Shown: positions 43,527 to 53,626 of the stretch, one piece after another
How positions within the stretch are numbered: the stretch's first letter is position 1
How the letters are laid out: each line of letters opens with the position of its first letter
Source: Hawksworthiomyces lignivorus
Taxonomy: Eukaryota > Ascomycota > Sordariomycetes > Ophiostomatales > Ophiostomataceae
Direction: 5' to 3'
Assembly: GCA_002917075.1 (NCBI GenBank)
Contig: NTMA01000015.1
Coordinates: 1 to 64,000 of the forward strand
DNA: 64,000 nucleotides
Notes under the pieces: model-generated
Databases searched by the model: none
What the model was told of the DNA's origin: nothing
Seen by the model: the letters and a program-made list of their open reading frames with translations, nothing else
Translations under genes and position numbers: made by a program

Positions 43527-45146
43527 ATGGTCATCCCTCGACTCAGTTTCCAGCGAGGGCGTCTTGCGTTGGTGCTTGCCGTGTTCTTCGGCCTGTGTTT
43601 CTTCGGGCTGAACCGGACCTTTGGCGGATCGAGAGGTGAGAGGCAAGCATACGCATTAGTCAAGGCGGCCAAGGAAGCGTCTCCTTCTGTTGCGGAAAGC
43701 GCCAGCGCGCAGAATGCCAAAGATGGCTGCCCGTCCGAAATCGCCCATCTGCAGGACAGCGACTTTGATCTCACAGAGAGCGTCCGCTACAGCCGGCGGT
43801 GTGTGAGACCAAAGTTTGGAAAGCGCAGCAGCGCCCACGCGACAGTCCGGCGGCAAGTTCCCAAGCTGCCGGGGCCGCTCATTCCGGAGACGATCGTCGT
43901 GAACCTGACGAGATGCACGGATGCGGGGCAAGAGGCACCAGCATTCTCTGCTCTGCCAGTGGTTCTTCCTCCCTGCGAGCCTCTCGTGCTATCCGTGACG
44001 CAGCCGTACCCCCGGCCTGCGGCCTACCCGCACCTGCTGTTCGGCGTATCCTCGACGTACAGCCGCCTGGAGAGGGCGCTGGACAGCTTTGCGCACTGGC
44101 TCGGCGACACCGGGGTGCAGCTGGTGGCCATCGTACACGACGCAGACGACGAGAGGGCGGTGGAAGGCAGCGGGCGGGCCAAACACGACCTCAACGCGCT
44201 GGAGATGGCCTACCGCGCGCGGGCGGTCAGCCTGCAGGCGGTGGCGCCGCAGAACCGGTCGCGTACGATTGTGCAGAACCACTTTGCGGTGGTTGAGGCC
44301 CTGCTGGCGGCGGCGGTGCCGGGGACGACGCGGTGGCTGGGCATCCTGGACGACGACACGTTCTTCCCGTCGCTGTACAAGCTGGACCAGACGCTGCGGG
44401 GCTACGACCACGCGCAGCCGGCGTGGCTGGGGGCGCTGTCGGAGGACTTTGACTCGATCGCGGTGTGGGGGTACATGGCCTACGGGGGCGCGGGGGTGTT
44501 TCTGAGCGTGCCGCTGGCGCGGCAGCTGGCGCCGCACATTGGGGCGTGCCTGGACAGCACGGCGCTGCTGGCGACGGACACGATCGCGGCCAAGGCGGCG
44601 GGCGGTGGCGCGGCGACGGGCGACGGGATCATGCGCGACTGCATCTACCAGCACACGACGACGAAGCTGACGGTGGTGCCCGGGCTGTACCAGCACGACC
44701 TGTACGGCGACCTCAGCGGGTTCTACGAGTCCGGGGCGCTGCCGCTGTCGGTGCACCACTGGCGCAGCTGGTACAAGGAGCCGCTGCCGCAGATGGCGGC
44801 CGTAGGGCGGCTGTGCGGCGACTGCTTTTTGCAGCGCTGGCAGTTTGGCGCCGACACGGTCCTGGCCAACGGCTACTCGGTGGCGCGGTACGCGGGCGCC
44901 GCGGGCGCCGCCGCCCACGACCTCGCCCAGATGGAGGCGACGTGGTCGCACGCCGGGCGCGAGTTCGACTTCAGCCTTGGGCCGCTGCGGCGGCCGCTGG
45001 GCGCGGACGAGAAGAAGAGCTACCGCCTGCGCGGCGTCGTCAACGCGACCGGCGGCGCGCTCCGGCAGATCTACGTGTACAAGGGCGACTTCTCGGCCGA
45101 CGAGATGGACGAGGTGTTTGAGCTCGTGTGGGACGAGGCAGGCTGA
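43527..45146 (+). CDS. Type II membrane glycosyltransferase, GT31/fringe-like
   Basis: Single exon of 539 aa from the ATG at 43527; upstream codons in frame reach only a TTG. A short cytosolic tail and one membrane anchor (residues about 12-28, LALVLAVFFGLCFFGL) predict a Golgi type II protein. The luminal part has a GT-A fold signature: LLFGVSSTYSRLERAL, then WLGILDDDTFF with the metal-binding DDD at 275-277, and YGGAGVFLSVPLA about 40 residues later, typical of fringe/galactosyltransferase (GT31, DUF604-like) enzymes. It probably transfers galactose or a similar sugar during glycan synthesis; donor and acceptor are unknown. Third codon positions are almost all G or C from 44080 on, far more than in neighbouring genes, which creates long false frames on the other strand. 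Confidence 0.87.
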   Translation: MVIPRLSFQRGRLALVLAVFFGLCFFGLNRTFGGSRGERQAYALVKAAKEASPSVAESASAQNAKDGCPSEIAHLQDSDFDLTESVRYSRRCVRPKFGKRSSAHATVRRQVPKLPGPLIPETIVVNLTRCTDAGQEAPAFSALPVVLPPCEPLVLSVTQPYPRPAAYPHLLFGVSSTYSRLERALDSFAHWLGDTGVQLVAIVHDADDERAVEGSGRAKHDLNALEMAYRARAVSLQAVAPQNRSRTIVQNHFAVVEALLAAAVPGTTRWLGILDDDTFFPSLYKLDQTLRGYDHAQPAWLGALSEDFDSIAVWGYMAYGGAGVFLSVPLARQLAPHIGACLDSTALLATDTIAAKAAGGGAATGDGIMRDCIYQHTTTKLTVVPGLYQHDLYGDLSGFYESGALPLSVHHWRSWYKEPLPQMAAVGRLCGDCFLQRWQFGADTVLANGYSVARYAGAAGAAAHDLAQMEATWSHAGREFDFSLGPLRRPLGADEKKSYRLRGVVNATGGALRQIYVYKGDFSADEMDEVFELVWDEAG

Positions 45147-48100
45147 CGTGGGAGAGGCGCAAGAGGACGCAGAAGACGCAGAGCACCAAGCAGATAAACA
45201 CGTGCCAGCGTTGACAGTCTCGTCGGGCGTGCCCAGGCGAATCCAAAAAGGGTTGTTTACAGAGAGCAAAAAAAAAAAAAAAAAAAACATAGATAACGCG
45301 GTGGACTCCCGTATGAATACACTTGCATAGGCTTACTTCTGCCAAGATCGAATTGCGTATGCCGCCCGAGTACGGGTCTTGATAACCTAGAACGAACACT
45401 CTGCATGCACACAGCCTTGCTGGAGCAGCTGTACACGGAAAAGAGATGCTTATCTGTGCATCAATAATAAGCTCTGTGTGTGTGCATTTCGATCCCCCAC
45501 CTATTATTGGGTGTGGGTGATAAGACGCTGTTTTTCGCTCCGTCTGCTGAAATTGTCCCAATGCCATGCGTAGTCGTACTCCATAGCCGGAATGAAAGGA
45601 AGAAAAAGAATAATATTACCCGCGAGAGAAAAATAAGACAGAAGAAAGAGGATTTGGCTAGAAGGGCGCAGCTGGTGGATACTTCATTTCACGGCATCCT
45701 CCGCTGCTCCATGGAAGTGCAATGCGAACGGGGCCAGGCCATGGGCGATCCATTTTTGCATTTGCTCTGTAAATTTATTATGGAGAATGTCGCGCTGGGA
45801 GGACCAGCGTGTAGAATTGGTCTTGTCAATGGACGCGGATACACGTATACATGCCCTTGCTACAACACATGTACCGCACAAGTATGCATTGTGCAAAGGT
45901 GCTCCGAGTCTTGCGTGACCATTCGTGCCTACGCCGAAATTGTGCGAGATAACAGCCAGCTCGTTGCCATGTACAGTACATATGTATTGATGCTCGCTCG
46001 AAGACTGTTGTTATCTTACAACATCCTGCAGACGGGTGCGCTCGGTAATGAAGCGACAGAGCTTTTCGACCGATTGGTGTTTGGCATGCGGCTGTAGTTT
46101 TTCTAGAGCTGGGCTGACTATTTTTGACCAAAAATGCGCTATTGCGTTTGGTTTAGCTGGGGCTGATTGCTTTTTTCTGTGAGGTGTCTCACGCACAGTC
46201 AGAAGCCGTGTGTGTGCATTCGATAGATAATACGCATGCAACCCTACAGGATTTTTGCTTGAGTAATCTTTGCAACCGTCCATACCAGGAACAGACTGGC
46301 TCTGACCGGAAATGGGACTGGGACAAAATAGATAACGCAATCATAAGCCTACCCATTTCCCTCGGAGGAGAGTCGATGTCCTGGTCTGTCAGCTGCGTCT
46401 AAACAAAGCAGCAATCTTTTGGCGCAAGTGGCCACGACGCCAAGCAAATACAGAGAGGGTCGGATTGTGCAGTTGTTCTTGACGATGTACTCCACTTGCG
46501 CACGTCGTACCTATGAGAGCGGTGCTTACTCTACAAAACACCAGTAGTACATATGTACAGTTTATCGTCTTACGGTGAAGCTTAGTTATGTTTACATTAA
46601 GCTTGCCAGCTAGGCTTGGAGGCTCGCCACGGAGTATGTATGTACTTGTAGTACAACGTAGGAGGGAGATTCGCTAATGGCAAGCAAGTTTATCGTCTTG
46701 CTTTTCAGGTACTCCATAATCTGATCGCAGCACTACGACGCTGGCCATGGGTGCGAGCTACCCGTACTTTTGCGTTGTCACAGCTCCAAGGAACTATTTT
46801 CAGGCGAACTATTTTGTTTTTTGCCCCCGCCAGCGACTTTTTGGTGGAGGAACCAGCTGGTTGGCAGCACCTGATTCGCTGCTGCCGAGACACCACCATC
46901 TTGACAGACAGCGGGTCCACCAGTCACCCCTGATTAAATATACGTAAAATGCTGATCTTCGGCCGGTGCATTTTGCGAGATGCTCTCGATGCTCTTCCAA
47001 CTCTTTCAGAGGGAACCGTCTGTTCTAACTACATCGGGCAGTTCGTCTATGACGACACGCTGGGCATTTCCCTCTGTTTTCGTTTTTCTATTTGATTTTA
47101 TAGGGCTTTTATTTTATTTTTATTTTACCGTTGTATGTAGTCTGCTTGAAGTATATTTCTCTCATGCTGGTTTCTTTTCACCAGATTGAGAAAGAAATAA
47201 GCTATATACTACAGTAAATGTACGTAGCATTTGTGTACGAATACCTCTTTTAAGCTCCTTGTCCAACATAAACAAGAGAGATTGAGAAAATAAAGATGCC
47301 TGTACAAAGGATGCTGGGTTTCAGACGACGGTCTACCCTAGCACGGAGTGAACGACGTACTGAAGTATATTACTCAGGATTTGTACTGTAGGCATGTTTG
47401 TACATACTCCGTGCTGTTTAGGGATTTTTGCAGCGCACCTGAACAAGGGTACGATACATGGAGCAACGCAGGAGAGGCCTGGAATTATGTTAGTACCTGT
47501 CTCGATGCGGCTAGTCTTTGTTTCCAATTTTACTGCGCCCAAAGAATAAGAAACGCGCCAGATTAACGATCACCCCTTTTTCCTTCAAGGAGGAGCGTCA
47601 AATCACCTCTCTAGACTGCCCGATATGCGTTTTATTGCATGTATTATTTTATTATTATCTTCTTATGAAGGGGGGGAACTGTGTTTCTCCCCCCCGGTCG
47701 TTCTTCCTTCGTCCGTCTTTGCCTTCTATGTAGATCGAGGCCCTCGCCCTGTTCTTCTTCTCGATTTCCCCCCCCAAATCCTCCGTGTAGACTTCTCTGA
47801 CCTCATACATTCGCTTTCGGTCACAATACCTGTTTTTCTTCTTTCGTTTAATCTTCTCGGCTTCTCTTCGTCAGCTTTCTGCTGCTCATATTGTGCTGTA
47901 CATTCGCTTTTCTTCGCATCAACCATTGCTGTGATTACCAGCCTCCTCCATCCTACGCCGACTCCTCTTTTCAGACTTCCTGTTAGACGCCATCCTTTCG
48001 CTATCTGAACATTGCTCTACGCTCACTGTGTAGTTCTGCAGCATCGTATACTTTCGTTTCCTACCTTCTGCGTTTACATTTCTATCCACTCTCTCGTTTA

Positions 48101-48642
48101 CCTGTTCTGCAACCTCCATTTTTGTTTTTGGATCGACAAAACTTTAATTCTCCCGTACTCTCGGTTCTCTACTCTATTTTTGTCAACTCTCGCCTTCCTC
48201 GACTGGCGTTTGACGCGGATCATCCAGCATCCTGAGACACTTAGTCGTCGCATCAGGGGTTGCCCGCAGAGACATCGTCCCAGGTTGGCCCTTTCGTCTC
48301 TACCAGGAAACTACAACGCTGCCCGCAACAAAAAAATAATATCGTCCTTGTACAAACCCATTGACTTGCGGCCAGACCGTTCGCACATATTTTCTTCTAC
48401 ATATTCTTGTCCTATTCGACGACTACGCGGTTGCCAGACCAGCCGCAACGCAAAACATTTATCGCAACTTAATATCCACCTTTGGCACGACCTCTTCTAT
48501 TCCGACCTCTTCTTTGACTTCGTCTTCGGACTACGTATCAAAGCGCAGCATCCTCACTGTTTCGGACACGCGAATCGCCCTTGTGAAAAGAATCAATATC
48601 TGAGAAGGGTAGAAGCCGGTCGGTTGACATAATGCTATCAAG
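45147..48642. other. 3.5-kb spacer upstream of the TBC gene
   Basis: Starts with a 20-nt A run (45268-45287). The frames at 45480-46097 and 48012-48632 are long but have no domain, no conserved-looking sequence and poor context. From about 47570 to 48250 the plus strand is very C/T-rich, typical of a long fungal promoter/leader. Near-matches to the TACTCCGTA motif occur around 46630 and 47405. Confidence 0.5.
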
Positions 48643-48646
48643 ATGA
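48632..48646 (+). promoter_or_regulatory. Four-codon uORF overlapping the TBC start
   Basis: ATG CTA TCA AGA TGA: a uORF (MLSR) whose stop overlaps the ATG at 48643 and shares one base with a second in-frame ATG at 48646. This start-stop overlap is compatible with termination-reinitiation or with repression of the main frame. Confidence 0.6.
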
Positions 48647-50880
48647 TGATCTATGAACAAGCCGTCGTGGACTCGGTCCTGCCAAGTCCCAGCTCTCCGC
48701 CGGGCCTGACCGCGTCCAAATCTTCAAAATCATCCTCTTTCAACTCTATCAGCTCCGACGACAACAGCGTCCTCTCCGACATCAACCACTTCGAGGACAT
48801 TGGTCTTGATGACGATACTCACCCCCCTCACCACGACCGTGACACCGATATCAAAACTCTCCCCAATCGCTTCTCCCCCTCCTTCTCCGCAGATCTCCGC
48901 GCCGCCTCTCTGCAGTACAAGACGCCTCGTACCCATGGCGCCCATGCGCAGAGGGAATTGGCGCGTACGCGCCCACAAAATCGTGATATTCTTCCTCAGG
49001 GCCGCCCTGCGTTCCCGAGCCTGCAGACGCACGTGCGGTCTGCCAATATGAGGAGCACGAGCACCAGCGCTCTGGTGCCTGACATGTTGGCGCCAAGAAA
49101 GAGGATGCCGAACCGATCATCATCATCTCTCTCATTTCGCCACCGGAGCCCGAGCCCGAACCTCGTCAACGTGCCGCACGGCTTGAAAGATCCGGCCGTC
49201 GTCGTCAAGCCGAGGAGAAGCAGCTGGCAGTCAACGCGTGAGCGAAAGACAAGCCTGGAGCTGGAACTGGAATGCGATGAAGATGATGGAGACGACATTC
49301 CCGAAGGGCTCATTCTGGACAATGTCCCCATTTCTCCTCGGCCACCCTCGGAGCGCTCACAACCCATGAGCCCCGCTAGCTCCAAGTCTGGATCTCCCGA
49401 CAGAACGCGCAAGGAAAAGACACGAAGCGTAGGCAACGGCACCCCCGCGATTGCAGCTGCGCAAGGCTCCCTGCGGTCTCCCTCTTGGAAATCCGACCAT
49501 GGAAAGTCCCTCAGCGAGGTGTCAAGTCCGGTGAAGATGCGTGCGAAGAGCTGGACCGCTGCCCTGTCCGAGCTGAGCGTGGAGGCGAAGGCTCTCACCG
49601 AAAAGCTGGAGGAGCATGCGGATGAACTTGAGCTCAAGGCACAGCAGCGGTCAAGCACCGGCTCCATGCCGGTTCGTCGCGCAACCACCGACTCTCTTGG
49701 CAGCAAGCCCCGGCACAAGTCTGCCCTCCCTGAACTGCCACCTCTTCGGCGCAGCGAGATTATGGTCGACCCGCTTCCGGTTTCCAAAGAGAAGGAGGCT
49801 GTTCTGTCCCGGACCCGGCCCTCTTGGCTGCCACCAAAGGACCCGGCCGAGGAAAAGCGACACCTAAAGGAGTACCAAAAGATGATGGCCTACAGCCTAG
49901 AAGCGGAACGTCGCCGCGAGGCAGACAAGCAGGTGCGGTCTGAATGCCGAGACACCGCCGCTAAGAGCATCATGCAGATCTGGGAGAACGATATTCTTCC
50001 TCGCTGGCCAGATGCGATAAGAGAGCGCAGAACTCGCGACCTGTGGTGGCGCGGCATCGCTCCCCGGAGCCGAGGAGCAGTGTGGGCAAGGGCCATCGGA
50101 AACGAGCTGGGCCTCACAGAAACATCTTTCCATGCCGCGCTTGGACGGGCGCAGGAGGTGGAAGAGCGGACAGCAGTAGGGAACGGAACAGCTGGGGACG
50201 AGCACCACGTTGCTTGCTTCAACGCGATCCGCAAAGACGTTCAAGAACGGACGTGGCAGGATCTGAAGATTTTCCAAGTCGGCGCACCGCTCCACCAAGG
50301 CCTGATGGACGTTCTGAGGGCGTACTCCATGTATCGCAGCGATATTGGATACGTCTCGGGCTGCAACACCATTGCGGCGCTGCTCCTTCTCAATCTTCCT
50401 GGTCCTGCCTCTGCCTTTGTGGCGCTGGCTAACATCTTGAACCGACCGTTGCCGCTCAGCTTCTACGCGTCAGACCCTGGAGCAAAGGCGTCCGCATACA
50501 ACCTACTGCTTCAGACACTCTCCCAAAAGTCGCCGGCCCTATACTATCACATCACCCAACTCCCCGACCATGATCCCGACTACTATCTCAACCACCTGTT
50601 CACATCGCTCTTTACTAGCCATCTTGCCCTAGACCAGGCCGCTCGTCTCTGGGACGTGTATGTCTTTGAAGGCGATGCAGTTCTCGTGCGCGCCGGCGTC
50701 GCCTTCCTGATGGACCGCGAAGTCGCCCTCCTCGGCGCAAAGAGCTTGGACGAGATCCGCAGAGCTCTCGACTGCAACGAAGACGGCTCAGCAAGGAAAC
50801 AAGTTGTCGTCGCGCAGGTTGGAGAGGAGGACCGGTGGATGAAGTCGGTCAGAGAGGCTGGCAAGGTTTCGGCGAAATGA
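48643..50880 (+). CDS. TBC-domain protein (Rab GTPase-activating type)
   Basis: Single exon of 745 aa. Residues 1 to about 430 are Ser/Pro/charged and look disordered, with a short coiled segment (LSVEAKALTEKLEEHADELELKAQ, about 305-328). The TBC domain follows (about 465-720): LWWRGIAPRSRGAVWARAIG, FNAIRKDVQERTW, LKIFQVGAPLHQGLMDVLRAYSMYRSDIGYVSGCNTIAALLLLNLP, and HLALDQAARLWDVYVFEGDAVLVR. TBC domains speed GTP hydrolysis by Rab proteins using an arginine finger (IxxDxxR) and a glutamine finger (YxQGxN). Here the first reads I529-D532-R536, one residue longer than the consensus, and the second is YVSGCN (570-575) with Ser in place of Gln. The Rab partner is unknown. The gene is preceded by a long C/T-rich leader and a tiny overlapping uORF. 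Confidence 0.9.
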   Translation: MMIYEQAVVDSVLPSPSSPPGLTASKSSKSSSFNSISSDDNSVLSDINHFEDIGLDDDTHPPHHDRDTDIKTLPNRFSPSFSADLRAASLQYKTPRTHGAHAQRELARTRPQNRDILPQGRPAFPSLQTHVRSANMRSTSTSALVPDMLAPRKRMPNRSSSSLSFRHRSPSPNLVNVPHGLKDPAVVVKPRRSSWQSTRERKTSLELELECDEDDGDDIPEGLILDNVPISPRPPSERSQPMSPASSKSGSPDRTRKEKTRSVGNGTPAIAAAQGSLRSPSWKSDHGKSLSEVSSPVKMRAKSWTAALSELSVEAKALTEKLEEHADELELKAQQRSSTGSMPVRRATTDSLGSKPRHKSALPELPPLRRSEIMVDPLPVSKEKEAVLSRTRPSWLPPKDPAEEKRHLKEYQKMMAYSLEAERRREADKQVRSECRDTAAKSIMQIWENDILPRWPDAIRERRTRDLWWRGIAPRSRGAVWARAIGNELGLTETSFHAALGRAQEVEERTAVGNGTAGDEHHVACFNAIRKDVQERTWQDLKIFQVGAPLHQGLMDVLRAYSMYRSDIGYVSGCNTIAALLLLNLPGPASAFVALANILNRPLPLSFYASDPGAKASAYNLLLQTLSQKSPALYYHITQLPDHDPDYYLNHLFTSLFTSHLALDQAARLWDVYVFEGDAVLVRAGVAFLMDREVALLGAKSLDEIRRALDCNEDGSARKQVVVAQVGEEDRWMKSVREAGKVSAK

Positions 50881-52350
50881 GTTGGGCCTCGACGCAGCAA
50901 ACACGAAACTACAAAACGCGCACCTTCCTTTTCCGGGACGCTCTTTATGATCAACACTTACGGCCAAAGCATCACCACATCAGTGCGAGCGTAATCACAT
51001 TCGCTTTTTTTCTTCTCTTTTCAAGCATATTACTCTTCGTTTTCTTCCTGTTGCATCTATACTATTGGTCGCATCTTACTTTTTTGTGTATAACTTAATC
51101 TTCATGTCATGGGGCATGCTAGTCGTGCGCCGTATTATTATTCACAAAGGGGACGTTTGCTTGGTGGGTATACGGTTAGGTTTGTTTATAATTTTGGGTA
51201 TGGCTACTCTAGAGATGAATAAACAAGAGTAGGAAAAGAAACACCTCCAAGCTAATGAAGGTAACTTACTTAATACTCAAACTTCAGTGCAATGTTGTTA
51301 AGTTGCGTCTTATTCTGTGATGGGAAGAGAGAAGGAAAAGCTGAAGTATACTTTTACCTAATTTTCTCTTTTACTTTTTTGGCCTCATTTAATGAGTCAA
51401 ATGCAGTTGATCATAACTTTAATCGAACTTCAACTTTTTCTGAATACGAGATAGTTGTTAAGGCACTCAGGATTGTTTACTCTAGGTCTTCCAGAAAAAA
51501 AAAAAAATCAAATGCCGTTTCACGCCACAGCTTAAGCATTCTCCAGCCTCCAACATAACAAGAATTTCTTCTGCTCTCTTTTAGGTATATTTTTGGTCCT
51601 TCTCCGAAAGACAACGCCAGCAGCGAGCAGAAGGCAAATAGTGAACAGCCGATAGAACTGGCAGTGAGCAATTTTTGTTTCGTTGATCAGCCGCCCCCTG
51701 TTTTCTGTTTCTGCGATATTTACTCTAAGTTATAGTGCCTTTCAACATTATCCGCCAGGCTCTCATTGGAGGCATCACTGGAGAAAGTGTTCACACAAAT
51801 CACGATCTGCTTTGAGCCGAGAACTAGCTAGTTTGCTTTTTTAAGGTTTCCTTTTGCCTTGTCTTGGTGTATTGTCTATATATCTCGTTCCCTCCACATC
51901 TCAGTGCCGGTTCATGATGTACTAGGCCCCCCTCAATCAATAAATCATCCGTCCTTTATCACGCCGTTGACCTGTATCCAACGAGGAGACTCGTCTCTCG
52001 ATATTGTTAATTAGGCAAAGCAAGTCTCAACTACACTAGCAATAGATTGCAATGCTTGCTCTCTCATGTCGCCCTCTGTTTTTCAGCGAGTGACCTGACC
52101 CGCCCAAGTCTGGGGAGCGTCTGCCGAAGCGGTGCACAGATGGGGGAATTCTGGGAGAGGCCTCATATAAGTAGTAGAAGAGGCGTGTGCCAAGGAGGTC
52201 AAGTTGGAGTCTTGACTACTTCCTCTCTTTTTGCGTCTCTTGTGTGCCCAGTGTTTTGTCCGTGTAGCGATCGTTTAGGTGATCTTGATTTTGAACCGGT
52301 TCGACGCTGTTTGTCTTGTCTCGCTTGATACCCTACATTCCCAAACGAAG
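50881..52350. other. Spacer between TBC gene and DUF1996 B
   Basis: TBC 3' flank, then the promoter of the second DUF1996 gene with a TATAAG at about 52166. The frame 52047-52328 is upstream leader. No gene seen. Confidence 0.5.
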
Positions 52351-53626
52351 ATGAAGTGGTCCCTTCTCGGCCTGGCGGTCGCCGCGCCCGGCGCCCAGGC
52401 CATCTTGCGCTTCTCGTGCTCGCAGCTCGTTGTGGAGCGTCTCGATCCGCTGGTGAACCCGGGCCAGCTCCCGTCTCCTCACACCCACCAGGTCGTCGGC
52501 GGCAATGCCTTCAACGTAAGCATGGAGAACGACATCCCCAGCACGGCGACGTGCACGACGTGCACCTTCTCGGAGGACTTCTCCAACTACTGGACGGCCA
52601 GCATCTACTTCCACGCGCGCAACGGATCCTTCCGCCGCGTGAAGCAGATAGGCAACGTCGGCTTCGAGCAGGCCACCGCCGGCATGACGGTGTACTACAC
52701 CGCGACCATCAGCGGCAAATCGACCGTGACGGCATTCAAGAAGGTGCGGCACTAATCCAAACCCCCTCCCAAAAAAGGCCCCCCCCCCCAGCTCCTGAAA
52801 GAGCAGGATGAGAAACCGCTGTGACTCTACCCGCGAGCGAGACTTTTTGCTAACCCGAGCCTTGCCATGCGTCTATAGGGCTTCCGCATGCTTGTCGGCG
52901 ACCCGAGCTTCCGCACGGAGGCGCAGGCCAAGAAGTACCGGCAGCTCACGTACACGTGCCTGCAGACGGCCATGACGCGCACCGGCGAGACGCTGGCGTT
53001 CCCGACGAAGCCGTGCCCGGCGGGCCTCATGGTCAACACGCGGTTCCCGACCTGCTGGGACGGCGTCAACCTGGACAGCGCCGACCACCAGAGCCACGTG
53101 GCGTACCCGACCAGCGGCACCTTTGAGAGTGGCGGCCCCTGTCCGTCGACGCACCCGGTCAAGGTGCCGCAGGTGTTCTACGAGGCCGTCTTCGACACGC
53201 GCCCCTTCAACGACAAGAGCCTGTGGCCCGCCGACGGCTCGCAGCCCTTCGTCTGGAGCTTCGGCGACAAGACCGGCTACGGCAACCACGGCGACTACGT
53301 CTTCGGCTGGAAGGGCGACGCCCTGCAGCGCGCCATGGACGCCAACTGCAACGTCAACTGCCCCACGCTCAAGACCCAGTCGATCGCGCAGGGCAACAAG
53401 TGCACCAAGTCCATGTCGGTGAACGAGGAGATCGACGGCTGTAAGTACTCCGCTGCCATTTTTTTTTTCGGTGTTATCAAAACCTCCCAAAAAATGGATA
53501 TATTCCTCCGCTCCTCCGCTCTGTTTCCCCCCTCCTCCGCCCTATTTCCCGCTCTTCTGTCTCTCTCTCTCCTACTGACAGCCAGCAGGGCTCGAATCTC
53601 TTCCTGGCGGCATGCAGGTGAACTAA
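52351..53626 (+). CDS. Secreted DUF1996 protein, paralogue B
   Basis: Three exons, 52351-52743, 52879-53440 and 53589-53626, give 330 aa. Signal peptide at about 1-18, then the same DUF1996 blocks as paralogue [78 protein letters not shown] and [11 protein letters not shown]. The last exon encodes WLESLPGGMQVN, the usual family end. Introns 1 and 3 of paralogue A are kept at the same places, but the intron at its GDK/NGYSQ junction is absent here, where the protein reads GDKTGYGNHGDYVFGW without a break. Secreted; function unknown. Codon third positions are more G/C-rich than in paralogue A. Confidence 0.9.

Noticed and set aside
43989..45290. 433-codon minus-strand frame antisense to the glycosyltransferase
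   Set aside because: A by-product of the G/C-rich third positions of the plus-strand gene. Its sequence is Arg/Val/Ala-rich without domains, and it runs through the A20 tract as poly-Phe.
45480..46097. 205-codon plus-strand frame between glycosyltransferase and TBC genes
   Set aside because: No ATG context, domain, signal or conserved motif; the composition resembles translated non-coding DNA.
48012..48632. 206-codon frame just before the TBC gene
   Set aside because: Lies in the C/T-rich leader, ends 11 nt before the TBC ATG in another frame and has no recognisable protein features.
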